64,000 bases of DNA, from NCBI RefSeq assembly GCF_003024155.1, contig NZ_CP028136.1, forward strand, positions 3,100,001-3,164,000. The letters are read 5' to 3'. A model generated the notes under the pieces. It had not been told where the DNA came from. It saw only the letters and a list, made by a program, of their open reading frames with translations, and made no database searches. The DNA comes from Christiangramia fulva. GTDB taxonomy: Bacteria > Bacteroidota > Bacteroidia > Flavobacteriales > Flavobacteriaceae. A program made the position numbers and the translations under genes. Below, in pieces: positions 17,174 to 25,796 of the stretch. Every line of letters begins with the position of its first letter. The stretch's first letter is position 1.

Positions 17174-17256
17174 GTAAAGTTTATTTGACACAAATATAGA
17201 TAAATAAATTAAAAAGTAAAGTTTATTTTACAAAAAGTAAATAAAAGTTGATTTAC
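17174..17256 (-). promoter_or_regulatory. Palindromic operators of the XRE/membrane-protein unit
   Basis: GTAAAGTTTATTTGACA (17174-17190) and GTAAAGTTTATTTTACA (17216-17232) differ at one position, and each has GTAAA/TTTAC-type dyad symmetry. A third element, GTAAAT...ATTTAC (17237-17256), is also a dyad. Their position just upstream of the start at 17171 fits autorepression by the 65-residue regulator. Confidence 0.55.
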
Positions 17257-17355
17257 CTTTTTTCTACACTTAACATTTTAACTGAAGCTTAGTACACGCA
17301 TCCTGAAATCTCTTTTTAAAAAATCCGAACTTTGAATAAGACTAAATTATTTCTG

Positions 17356-19164
17356 ATGAAATCTTTAATTTTCACTTTTTTGACCGGCCTTTTTGTTGTT
17401 ACCTCTTCTTTCGCGCAGACGGTAAAATCAAAAGAGAATTTTAAGACCTATTGCAATCCGCTGGATATTGATTATTCCTATATGTCGCATTACAGGGCGA
17501 GCTATGATGTTTCTTATCGTTCAGGAGCTGATCCTGCGGTAGTAAGGTATAAGGGGAAATACTATTTGTTTGTGACCAGGTCTCATGGTTACTGGGTTTC
17601 AGATGATTTGAGCAACTGGAAGTTCATTCGTCCGCAAAGCTGGTATTTCAAAGGTTCCAACGCTCCCGCCGCTGCCGTTTATAAAGATAAAATTATCGCT
17701 TATGGGGATCCTTCGGGTAGGGGACCGATCATCGAGACCGATAATCCGGAGCTTGGGGACTGGAAAACAAATTTTGCCGTTATCAACCTTTCAAACGGAA
17801 TTCAGGATCCTGATCTATTTGTTGACGATGACGGAAGGGTTTATCTTTATGAGGAATCTTCAAATAAATGGCCAATTCGGGTAGTGGAGTTGGACACGGC
17901 TAATTATTTTATTCCGAAAGGAGAAGAAAAAGACCTTTTTAAACTTCATCCGGAAAAACATGGCTGGGAGCGTTTCGGGCAAAACCATACTTCAGATATC
18001 GATCCTTATATCGAAGGCCCATGGATGGTGAAACACAACGGCACTTATTACCTCGAATTTGGTGCTCCGGGAACCCAGTGGAATGTTTATGCCGACGGGG
18101 TTTATACCAGTGACAGTCCTATGGGGCCTTTTAAATATGCACCTTACAATCCTGTTTCCTATAAACCGGGAGGTTTTCTCACCGGCTCTGGTCATGGAAG
18201 TACCATTAAGGATAAAAACGGTAATTACTGGCATTTCGCCACGATGGCGATTTCTGTTAATTACAAATTTGAAAGAAGAATCGGGATGTATCCCGCCGGA
18301 TTTGAAGACGATGGCCAGATGTATGTGAACACGGCCTACGGCGATTATCCGCATTACCTTGACCTTTCTGAAGCAAAAGATCACAAACACCGATTTACCG
18401 GCTGGATGCTCCTTTCGTATAAAAAACCCGTTTCTACCAATTCTCCTGTGGTAAAAAAAGATATAAACGTCGTTGATGAGAGCGGGGAAGGTTATATGCA
18501 GGAGCAGATAAAAGATTTTTCCATCCAAAGTATCAATGATGAGAATATTCGTTCTTACTGGGTTTCGGAAGCTAATAACGACTCAATTTATGTGCAGGTA
18601 GACCTTCAGAAACCAATGCGGGTAAGGGCACTTCAGATTAATTTTCAGGATTTCAACAGCCATATTTTTGGAAGGCCTGACACCTTAAGGCAACAGTTCA
18701 AAATAAAAGCTTCCCTGGATGGCAAATCATGGAAAACCATTGCTGATTATTCTGAAAATAAAAAAGATATGCCTCACGCGTATATCGAATTGCAGGAACC
18801 GGTAGAGGCAAGGTATATAAGATATGACCATAAATATGTGACTAATAATTTTCTTTCTATTTCAGAATTTCGAATCTTCGGAAAAGGACAGGGTCCTAAA
18901 CCCAAAACTCCTAAACACTTTAAAGTAGAAAGACAGGAAGATCGAAGAAACGCCGATCTTAGCTGGGAAAAGGTAAAGGGAGCAACCGGTTATGTTCTCT
19001 ACTGGGGCATTGAAAAAAATAAACTAAATCTCTCGGTGTTAATGTATAATGACTCAGATTATGAAATAAGGGCGCTAAATACCGATCAGGATTATTACTT
19101 CCAGGTTGAGGCTTTCAATGAAAACGGGATTTCTGAAAAAAGTAAAATTCTGCATGTTGATTAA
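17356..19164 (+). CDS. Secreted GH43-type glycosidase with discoidin and FN3 domains
   Basis: A secreted enzyme of 602 residues. A signal peptide (MKSLIFTFLTGLFVVTSSFA) is followed by a five-bladed propeller of glycoside hydrolase family 43 type: catalytic-base region SGADPAVVRYKGKYYLF, the pKa-modulating Asp in GIQDPDLFVDDDGRVYL and the acid Glu in YIEGPWMVKHNGTYYLEFGA. A discoidin-like F5/8 domain (about 390-515) and a fibronectin type III domain (about 525-602) follow, both usual carbohydrate-binding or spacer modules. The family includes arabinosidases, xylosidases and galactosidases, so substrate is unknown. ATG 17356 is chosen because it gives a clean signal peptide; a TTG eight codons upstream is possible. 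No SusC/SusD pair is nearby, so it is not part of a visible polysaccharide utilisation locus. Confidence 0.85.
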   Translation: MKSLIFTFLTGLFVVTSSFAQTVKSKENFKTYCNPLDIDYSYMSHYRASYDVSYRSGADPAVVRYKGKYYLFVTRSHGYWVSDDLSNWKFIRPQSWYFKGSNAPAAAVYKDKIIAYGDPSGRGPIIETDNPELGDWKTNFAVINLSNGIQDPDLFVDDDGRVYLYEESSNKWPIRVVELDTANYFIPKGEEKDLFKLHPEKHGWERFGQNHTSDIDPYIEGPWMVKHNGTYYLEFGAPGTQWNVYADGVYTSDSPMGPFKYAPYNPVSYKPGGFLTGSGHGSTIKDKNGNYWHFATMAISVNYKFERRIGMYPAGFEDDGQMYVNTAYGDYPHYLDLSEAKDHKHRFTGWMLLSYKKPVSTNSPVVKKDINVVDESGEGYMQEQIKDFSIQSINDENIRSYWVSEANNDSIYVQVDLQKPMRVRALQINFQDFNSHIFGRPDTLRQQFKIKASLDGKSWKTIADYSENKKDMPHAYIELQEPVEARYIRYDHKYVTNNFLSISEFRIFGKGQGPKPKTPKHFKVERQEDRRNADLSWEKVKGATGYVLYWGIEKNKLNLSVLMYNDSDYEIRALNTDQDYYFQVEAFNENGISEKSKILHVD

Positions 19165-19198
19165 TTAAAAAGAAATTCCAACCACTAAGTTCTTTAAA

Positions 19199-19948
19199 AT
19201 GTCGCATTGGATAATAGCCGGTTTATGGGGATTATTTTCAGGGAGTTCTCTCGTAGTAGGTTCATTAATTGGATATTACATCAAACTTTCGCCACGCAAA
19301 ATTGCCATTATAATGGGTTTTGGGGCCGGAGTTCTCATTTCGGCACTTTCTTTTGAATTGATGGAAGAAGCCTTTAAACAAAGCGGCCTTTGGGCTTCCT
19401 CCTTCGGATTCATCAGTGGTGCCCTGATTTATTTTGTTGCTAATTTCATTCTGGAAAAATTAGGTGCAAAACACCGTAAAAGATCCCGTCAACAACCTTC
19501 AGAAGAAGAAAATGAGGGAAGCGGCCTTGCTATAGCCATGGGAGCTTTGCTGGATGGCATTCCCGAATCTATGGCCATTGGGATAAGCATGCTTGGTGGC
19601 GGCACAATAAGCCTCGCAACCGTAATCGCTATTTTCATTTCCAATTTACCCGAAGGGCTTTCAAGTTCTTCAGGAATGAAAAATGCGGGAAGATCAAAAA
19701 AATTCATTTTTGGGATCTGGGGTGGCATCGCTATTATTTCAGGAATAGCGGCTATTTTGGGTTATACCGTATTTGGGCAGCTTTCCGCTACCATCACCGG
19801 AACAACTTTAGCGGTAGCCGCGGGAGCAATTCTAAATATGGTTTCGGCTACAATGATCCCTGAAGCTTTTGATAAAGGACATAATCTTATAGGAATTGTA
19901 ACCGTGCTCGGATTTCTCGGTTCTTTTCTCCTGTCACATCTCGCGTGA
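19199..19948 (+). CDS. ZIP-family metal transporter
   Basis: A 249-residue inner-membrane transporter of the ZIP (zinc/iron permease) type with about eight helices. The central metal-site region carries GALLDGIPESMAIGISM and ISNLPEGLSSSSGM, the two PE motifs of helices four and five. The His residues usual in the classic HNxPEG form are replaced (DGIPES, SNLPEG), as in a subgroup of bacterial ZIP-like proteins, so the transported ion is uncertain. A cytosolic loop at residues 90-105 is basic and Gln/Glu-rich. It starts 34 bases after the GH43 gene on the same strand, possibly co-transcribed, with no functional link apparent. Confidence 0.82.
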   Translation: MSHWIIAGLWGLFSGSSLVVGSLIGYYIKLSPRKIAIIMGFGAGVLISALSFELMEEAFKQSGLWASSFGFISGALIYFVANFILEKLGAKHRKRSRQQPSEEENEGSGLAIAMGALLDGIPESMAIGISMLGGGTISLATVIAIFISNLPEGLSSSSGMKNAGRSKKFIFGIWGGIAIISGIAAILGYTVFGQLSATITGTTLAVAAGAILNMVSATMIPEAFDKGHNLIGIVTVLGFLGSFLLSHLA

Positions 19949-19968
19949 TTATCCCGAATTTAAAGAAA

Positions 19969-20529
19969 TTAGCTTTTATTTTCAGCTTTTCGCATGCATT
20001 CATAGACCAAACCGGCAGCAGCGGCATAAACAGCATGATGAAAAACATCAATAGCTATCTGTTTAGCGCTCCATTTGGTAATAGGCTTACTTTCGGTTGC
20101 CGCGGGAAGCATGATTTGGGCTGTTCCCCAAATTCCGCCAAATAATGCCAGGTCGGCAGCGGCTCCGTGAACACCGGCAAGATCCATGGCTCCTCGAAAA
20201 ACTCCCCAGCCAGTTCCATATCCAAAATGCATAAACTGAGAGAATCTTTCTTTATTTTCTTCCATATCCTGCCTGGTATTGGGAGTAGGTTTTCTGTCCT
20301 GGGTGAATTCTTTTTCTTGTTCCACTTTTGCTTTGCCTTTAGGCTCTACGCCAAGTACTTTTCCCCCTACCTTTACCGGAGCATCACTCATTTGCCTGCC
20401 GGTAATCTTCATTTCGATCATTTGTGAAATAGTAATAGCCACTGTTCCTGCAAAACCGGCAATCAAACCTTTTCCAATGGCACCTCCAGCTTTCGCCAGA
20501 GATCCAAAAACATCTTCATTCGTATCCAT
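19969..20529 (-). CDS. Conserved membrane-associated protein of unknown function
   Basis: A 186-residue protein. It has a glycine-rich amphipathic N-terminal segment (AGGAIGKGLIAGFAGTVAIT), a charged middle (KGKAKVEQEKEFTQDRKPTP) and hydrophobic segments around FGYGTGWGVFRGAMDLAGVHGAAADLALFG and VFHHAVYAAAAGLVYECM. The GYGTGWG...H...G pattern recalls the DUF1440/YagU group of inner-membrane proteins, but this is not certain. ATG 20529 is chosen; a TTG three codons upstream is possible. Its 3' end faces the ZIP gene. Nothing points to a specific reaction. Confidence 0.6.
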   Translation of the reverse strand: MDTNEDVFGSLAKAGGAIGKGLIAGFAGTVAITISQMIEMKITGRQMSDAPVKVGGKVLGVEPKGKAKVEQEKEFTQDRKPTPNTRQDMEENKERFSQFMHFGYGTGWGVFRGAMDLAGVHGAAADLALFGGIWGTAQIMLPAATESKPITKWSAKQIAIDVFHHAVYAAAAGLVYECMRKAENKS

Positions 20530-20545
20530 CTTTTTCAATTTTTAA

Positions 20546-20811
20546 TCTTCCTATTTAATTTAAGGAATGCAGTCGAGTAGTACCTTTTAAGAGAAGTTTT
20601 TAACAAAAATTTATTAGCGTATTAAGATTTTAATCGCCGTGGCAAAAAAGAATAAGTTTTGGGGATAATTCCCTCAAAATGGGGAAAATTATGCCAATTT
20701 TTCTGAAGTTTATTTTTACTCATTTCCGGCCGTTTCTTATATCAGCAAAGGGATCAACAAGGTTTTAAACTAATTGGTGGATTATTTGATTTACCTGTTG
20801 AAAATAGAAGT
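20546..20811. other. Spacer with an imperfect inverted repeat
   Basis: No open frame. An imperfect dyad spans 20661-20695: GGGGATAATTCCC and the near-complement GGGGAAAATTATGCC around a short AAAAT loop. It could form a bulged hairpin in RNA or be an operator. The left part is the promoter region of the minus-strand membrane protein. Confidence 0.3.
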
Positions 20812-21024
20812 ATGAAAACCGATCCAACCGAAATTATCTATTTTTATCTGAGTAATGTATCTTCTGCAAGTGGAGTGATCTTACACCGGGAGAACTGTCA
20901 TTATATTCTCAATCCCTTAACCCGGAAATACGCCGGTTTATTTCCGAATCAGCTAGTGGCTTTTCAAACCCTTAAACAAAAATACCCGCATTTGCAGTCA
21001 TGCAGGTATTGTCTTCAGGAATAA
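20812..21024 (+). CDS. Small Cys/His protein, possible zinc-binding module
   Basis: A 70-residue protein with an HRENC motif (His25, Cys29) and a C-terminal SCRYC motif (Cys64, Cys67). The spacing, H-x3-C followed about 35 residues later by C-x2-C just before the end, resembles the small metal-binding module (YHxxxC...GYxPCxxC) found alone or attached to nucleases and secreted bacterial proteins. An aromatic strand (IIYFYLSNV) precedes it. The ATG is preceded by a purine-rich AATAGAAGT. It is a stand-alone gene converging on treS. The function is unknown; the metal site is an inference from the motif alone. Confidence 0.6.
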   Translation: MKTDPTEIIYFYLSNVSSASGVILHRENCHYILNPLTRKYAGLFPNQLVAFQTLKQKYPHLQSCRYCLQE

Positions 21025-21051
21025 GATTTATGCTGGAGTAGGGCTTTCAGC

Positions 21052-24000
21052 CTAAAGAAATTTATTATTGTAGTTAATAATTGCCTTTATTCCCCTAAGT
21101 GGAATGATCACCCATTCCGGCCGGTTATTGATCTCATAGCTCAATTCAAAAAGTGCTTTTTCGAGTAGAAAAGTGTGCATCAGAATTCTGAAATCTTCCG
21201 GATCATCAGGAATAAAATCGCTTTTTCCGGCTTTTTCGAGGTAACCTTTTATAAAGAGCCTGCTTGCATAATAATGCCAGGTTTCAGCCCATTCTTCCAG
21301 TTTCCCTTCCTTACGCTGCTGATCGAATTCCGGGGAGAGAATGCTGCTGTACGCTGCATAATGAATGGAGCGTATCATGGCCGCAAGATCGCGCATTGCC
21401 GATCTTCTTATCCTTCTTTCACTAAACGATTTTGAAGCGTCGCCTTCAAAACTATTTACGATAAATTCCCGCCCTGTCCAAAGCACCTGCTTTAGATGAT
21501 AATCTCCATGAGTTCTAATTTTCATCACCGGGATCTTGTGATCATAAATGCGTTTAAAACATTTTAAGATACTACTTCGCATTCCCACCACCTCTTTGGC
21601 CTCCTCCTGGAACTCTTCGGGTAGATGCTTAATATTGCTTTTTAGATGTTGCAAAGTTGTACGGGTGAGCGTTTGCAGCCCGGAGTAGAGGGAGCGCTGG
21701 TAATGCAGTGAAAACTCTTCTTTGCTGAAATCAGGAACAGAATGGTCTTTGGAAAGCGCATTGTGCAGCCGTGCAGTAAATTCTCCCAGCTCATAAACCC
21801 GTTCCGGAAGGATAATACCCATTAATTCCTGCATATATTCTGGAAATTCCTCAAATCCCAGGGGCTGGGTAAGCTGAATATCATCTTCAGAACGTTCGAT
21901 ATTCTTAGACCTGGTAAGGACATTTTCAAAATACCGGTCTGCCGCATCTTTTATATGTATCCATGCCTCGCCCTGGTTTTCAGTTACCTGCTGAAGCATT
22001 CCCATGGAATAGGGTTTTATTCCTCTTTGGGTGAATTGCATCAATCCGCAGAATTTGGGAATATTGTCAAAATTTGTTTCTGTGGAAAGGAATTTTATGG
22101 TTTCCACATCGGGATTAAAGGTTTGATCGAGCTTTCTATAGAGTTTGAAATCATATTTATTGGCATACCTGAAAATAGTACGACGGTTTTCGGTGTCCAG
22201 TAAATCAGATTTCACATCTTCCTCAAGTTCTTCGAGGCTGTTTTTCCTGAGGTCGAACTCAAGACGGGATTTCGTTTTTGAAGGATTTCTGAAATTATCC
22301 AGTATAAAATCCCTGAATGCCGGGGCGTAAATCGCATCAAAGAGGAGGCCTTTCTTCTTACCTGTTTGAAGTTCAGCAATAATTCCTTTTTTTGGAATTT
22401 TGTTAACCAGCCTTTCATCTTCACAATCAGCAAAAGCTATGGGAAGCTGGTAAAGTTCAGGCAGTCCTTCATTGTATGTTACCTCGAGAATTAGGATCTG
22501 CGACGGCAGATCTTTTATTTTCAGATCTATGCTGTCTTTCACGATAATTTCCTGAAGGGTACGACCATAACTTTCAAACCACCGCCGATTATGAAGATAG
22601 GGTGGAAGAATTTTTGCCGATAGCTTCTGAACATTTCTGTTTTTTAGCAGACTGCTCCAGCTGTCAATTTTCAGTACGGGGATTTTTGTTTCTCCTTTTA
22701 CACGTTCCCTTTCTTTTTCCAGGATAAACCAGTAATAACCATAAGGAGACATGGTAAATAAATAAGGTTTTTCGGTGATCTTCGGAAACTTATTGTGACT
22801 AAAAACCTCCACGGGAGTGTAGCCTTTATATTCTTCGAGATCTATTTCGGCAGGTTGGGAAAACCTTGAAAGGTTTGCCAGAACGAGAATTTGTTCGTCT
22901 TCATAACATCTTGTATAAGCGATGATCTTTGAATTTCCAGGGGTAAGGAATTTAATATCGCCACGGCCGAATGCCTTGTATTTTTTCCTCATTCCAATGA
23001 TCCTTTTCATCCACCAAAGCAGGGAAGAAGAGATCATTTGCTGAGTTTCCACGTTAATCGATTCGTATTTATATTCGGGATCGATGATCAGAGGTAAATA
23101 AAGTTTCTGCGGATTGGCGAGTGAAAATCCGGCATTCCTGTCGGCAGTCCATTGCATGGGTGTTCTCACACCATCCCGGTCACCAAGATAAAAGTTATCA
23201 CCCATTCCTATTTCATCACCATAATATACTATGGGAGTACCGGGCAGGGAGAATAAAAGCACATTCATCAGTTCTATCTTGCTCCGGTTGTTTTCGAGAA
23301 GTGGTGCCAGACGATGCCGAATTCCTACATTGATCTTTGCCTGCGGATCTTTGGTGTATACCTTATACATATAATCCCTTTCCTCATCGGTCACCATCTC
23401 GAGGGTAAGTTCATCATGATTCCTTAGAAAAATTCCCCACTGGCAGTTTTCAGGAATTTCCGGCGTCTGATCGATAATATCAATAATAGGGTAGCGGTCC
23501 TCCATTTTAAGAGCCATGAACATCCTGGGCATGATGGGAAAATGATAATTCATATGGCATTCGTCACCATCCCCGAAATACGCAGCCGAATCTTCTGGCC
23601 ACATATTTGCTTCGGCTAACAGCAATTTATTATCATATTTCTTATCTACGTGAGCGCGAAGTTTTTTAAGAAATTCATGTGTTTGCGGAAGATTTTCACA
23701 GTTGGTATCCTCTCTTTCAAAAAGGTAAGGCACAGCATCGAGGCGGAAACCATCAACACCCATTTTCATCCAGAAATCAAGGATATTGAACACTTCCTGC
23801 TGAACTTTAGGATTATCAAAGTTCAGGTCCGGCTGATGGGAAAAGAACCTGTGCCAGTAATATGCCTGAGCTTCAGAATCCCAGCTCCAGTTGGAAGGTT
23901 CGGTATCGGTAAAAATGATCCTCGCATCTTTATATTTATGCGGATCTTCGCTCCAAACGTAATAATCCCTTTCATCCGATCCCGGTGGAGCTTTTCGCGC

Positions 24001-24360
24001 CCTCTGAAACCATGGATGCTGGTCTGAGGTGTGGTTAATTACCAGCTCGGTAATAACTTTAAGTCCGCGGTTATGTGCTTCCTTAACTAAATGCTGGAAA
24101 TCTTTTAAATCGCCGTAAGAGGAATTTATTGAATAATAATCAGCGATATCATACCCGTCATCGCGCAGGGGTGAAGGATAAAAAGGAAGCAGCCAGATAG
24201 CTGTGACCCCAAGATCTTCGAGATAATCAAGCTTTTTTAACAGGCCTTCAAAATCACCAATCCCATCGCCATTGCTGTCGAAAAAAGCTTTTATATGAAG
24301 TTCATAAATAATGGCGTCTTTATACCAGAGCTGGTCATCGGGATTAGGAGAAATTGTCAT
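21052..24360 (-). CDS. treS: Trehalose synthase (TreS) fused to a maltokinase-like domain
   Basis: A 1102-residue fusion. Residues 1 to about 560 form a GH13 trehalose synthase interconverting maltose and trehalose: the nucleophile Asp in DGFRLDAVPYL, the acid Glu in LLLAEANMWPED and the stabiliser in FLRNHDELTLE are all present. Residues from about 580 form a maltokinase-like domain beginning ILPPYLHNRRWFESYGRTL. The kinase catalytic Asp is kept (HGDYHLKQ, Asp953), but the usual DFEGE metal-binding Asp is replaced by Ser970 (IVNSFEGDASKSF), which may impair ATP-dependent maltose phosphorylation. In the GlgE pathway this fusion makes maltose-1-phosphate; no glgE, glgB or treYZ is in the window. 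Monocistronic on the minus strand. Confidence 0.9.
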   Translation of the reverse strand: MTISPNPDDQLWYKDAIIYELHIKAFFDSNGDGIGDFEGLLKKLDYLEDLGVTAIWLLPFYPSPLRDDGYDIADYYSINSSYGDLKDFQHLVKEAHNRGLKVITELVINHTSDQHPWFQRARKAPPGSDERDYYVWSEDPHKYKDARIIFTDTEPSNWSWDSEAQAYYWHRFFSHQPDLNFDNPKVQQEVFNILDFWMKMGVDGFRLDAVPYLFEREDTNCENLPQTHEFLKKLRAHVDKKYDNKLLLAEANMWPEDSAAYFGDGDECHMNYHFPIMPRMFMALKMEDRYPIIDIIDQTPEIPENCQWGIFLRNHDELTLEMVTDEERDYMYKVYTKDPQAKINVGIRHRLAPLLENNRSKIELMNVLLFSLPGTPIVYYGDEIGMGDNFYLGDRDGVRTPMQWTADRNAGFSLANPQKLYLPLIIDPEYKYESINVETQQMISSSLLWWMKRIIGMRKKYKAFGRGDIKFLTPGNSKIIAYTRCYEDEQILVLANLSRFSQPAEIDLEEYKGYTPVEVFSHNKFPKITEKPYLFTMSPYGYYWFILEKERERVKGETKIPVLKIDSWSSLLKNRNVQKLSAKILPPYLHNRRWFESYGRTLQEIIVKDSIDLKIKDLPSQILILEVTYNEGLPELYQLPIAFADCEDERLVNKIPKKGIIAELQTGKKKGLLFDAIYAPAFRDFILDNFRNPSKTKSRLEFDLRKNSLEELEEDVKSDLLDTENRRTIFRYANKYDFKLYRKLDQTFNPDVETIKFLSTETNFDNIPKFCGLMQFTQRGIKPYSMGMLQQVTENQGEAWIHIKDAADRYFENVLTRSKNIERSEDDIQLTQPLGFEEFPEYMQELMGIILPERVYELGEFTARLHNALSKDHSVPDFSKEEFSLHYQRSLYSGLQTLTRTTLQHLKSNIKHLPEEFQEEAKEVVGMRSSILKCFKRIYDHKIPVMKIRTHGDYHLKQVLWTGREFIVNSFEGDASKSFSERRIRRSAMRDLAAMIRSIHYAAYSSILSPEFDQQRKEGKLEEWAETWHYYASRLFIKGYLEKAGKSDFIPDDPEDFRILMHTFLLEKALFELSYEINNRPEWVIIPLRGIKAIINYNNKFL

Positions 24361-24506
24361 AAAATTTTATTTCAGTGTTTTCAATTGAAGCTATCTTCCT
24401 AAATTATAAAATCTGAAACTGTGATCAGTTAAAAAAATACTAAACCATACGCGAATACCGCCGTTTTTCAATTAAAAGGCACAGAATGATATTAAATACA
24501 ATTACG

Positions 24507-24514
24507 TATCTTTG
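24507..24514 (+). promoter_or_regulatory. Promoter -7 box TATCTTTG before ychF
   Basis: A perfect TAnnTTTG element 33 bases before the ychF ATG, giving a short leader. No clear -33 TTG at usual spacing was found. Confidence 0.45.
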
Positions 24515-24547
24515 CAGCCGCAAAAAAGCACCTAATAAAATAATTTT

Positions 24548-25642
24548 ATGAAAGCAGGAATCGTAGGACTTCCAAACGTTGGGAAATCAACCCTTTTTAA
24601 CTGTCTAAGCAACGCCAAAGCCCAAAGTGCAAATTTCCCTTTTTGCACCATTGAGCCAAATATTGGAGTTGTGAATGTTCCCGACCAGAGGTTGACCAAA
24701 TTGGGTGAGCTCGTTAATCCTGAAAGAATCGTTCCCGCGACAGTAGAAATTGTTGATATCGCGGGCCTTGTAAAGGGAGCCAGTAAGGGTGAAGGTCTTG
24801 GAAACCAGTTTTTAGGAAATATCCGTGAGACCGATGCGATCCTGCATGTGCTAAGGTGTTTTGAGAATGACAATATTGTTCATGTTGATGGTTCTATCAA
24901 TCCTATTAGGGATAAGGAAACGATCGATATGGAATTGCAGCTTAAAGATCTGGAAACGGTTGATAAGAAGCTGGAAAAGGTAAAACGTGCGGCAAAGACC
25001 GGAAATAAGGAGGCTCAGAAAGAAGAGACTGCTCTGTTAAAAGTGAAACAGGGGCTGGAAGAAGGAAAATCGGTTCGTGCGATAGACCTAACCGAAGATG
25101 AAAGGAAAGAATTCATAAAACCGCTTCAGTTTATTACCGATAAACCGGTGATGTATGTGTGTAATGTGGAAGAATCGTCAGCAGTTGCGGGAAATGCCCA
25201 TGTTGAAAGAGTAAAAGAGGCGGTAAAAGACGAAAATGCTGAAGTTTTAGTGCTCGCCGTAGCTACAGAAGCTGATATCGCAGAACTTGAAGATTATGAA
25301 GAAAGACAGATGTTTCTTCAGGATATTGGCCTTGATGAAGCAGGTTCAGCAAAATTGATCAGAGGTGCTTATAATCTTCTAAACCTTCAAACCTATTTTA
25401 CCGCGGGCGAAAAGGAAGTGCGTGCGTGGACCATAAAAGTGGGATCCAGTGCTCCGCAGGCAGCAGGAGTGATCCATACCGATTTCGAAAAAGGTTTTAT
25501 TCGTGCTGAAGTGATTAGTTACGAAGATTATGTGAACTACGGCAGTGAGGCAAAAGTGAAAGAAGCGGGAAAAATGAGGGTTGAAGGCAAGGAGTATATT
25601 GTTAAAGATGGTGATATCATGCACTTCCGCTTTAATGTTTAG
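24548..25642 (+). CDS. ychF: Redox-regulated ATPase YchF (Obg family)
   Basis: A 364-residue P-loop protein of the Obg family that prefers ATP and associates with ribosomes. Walker A is [12 protein letters not shown] at residues 6-17; switch regions read [18 protein letters not shown] and [18 protein letters not shown]. The usual NKxD is replaced by the NVEE motif (VCNVEESSA), diagnostic of YchF and its ATP preference. A coiled-coil insertion (about 125-185) and a C-terminal TGS domain ([31 protein letters not shown]) complete the protein, all at full length. Highly conserved housekeeping gene, apparently monocistronic. Confidence 0.96.
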   Translation: MKAGIVGLPNVGKSTLFNCLSNAKAQSANFPFCTIEPNIGVVNVPDQRLTKLGELVNPERIVPATVEIVDIAGLVKGASKGEGLGNQFLGNIRETDAILHVLRCFENDNIVHVDGSINPIRDKETIDMELQLKDLETVDKKLEKVKRAAKTGNKEAQKEETALLKVKQGLEEGKSVRAIDLTEDERKEFIKPLQFITDKPVMYVCNVEESSAVAGNAHVERVKEAVKDENAEVLVLAVATEADIAELEDYEERQMFLQDIGLDEAGSAKLIRGAYNLLNLQTYFTAGEKEVRAWTIKVGSSAPQAAGVIHTDFEKGFIRAEVISYEDYVNYGSEAKVKEAGKMRVEGKEYIVKDGDIMHFRFNV

Positions 25643-25796
25643 GAATTTGGAATTCAGAGAAACGAAGTAGAATTTTCGTAATTCTCATTGCGCAATTAAC
25701 ATTTCATCCTAAATCTTTGTTAATTACTTTCAGGCGATTCTGTTTCGGCTTCTTGGCTTAAATGCTATATTTAGGGCTACAACTCCAAGACTACTT

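Noticed and set aside
17992..18528. Minus-strand frame opposite the GH43 gene
   Set aside because: Antisense to conserved propeller blades; no independent start signal or domain.
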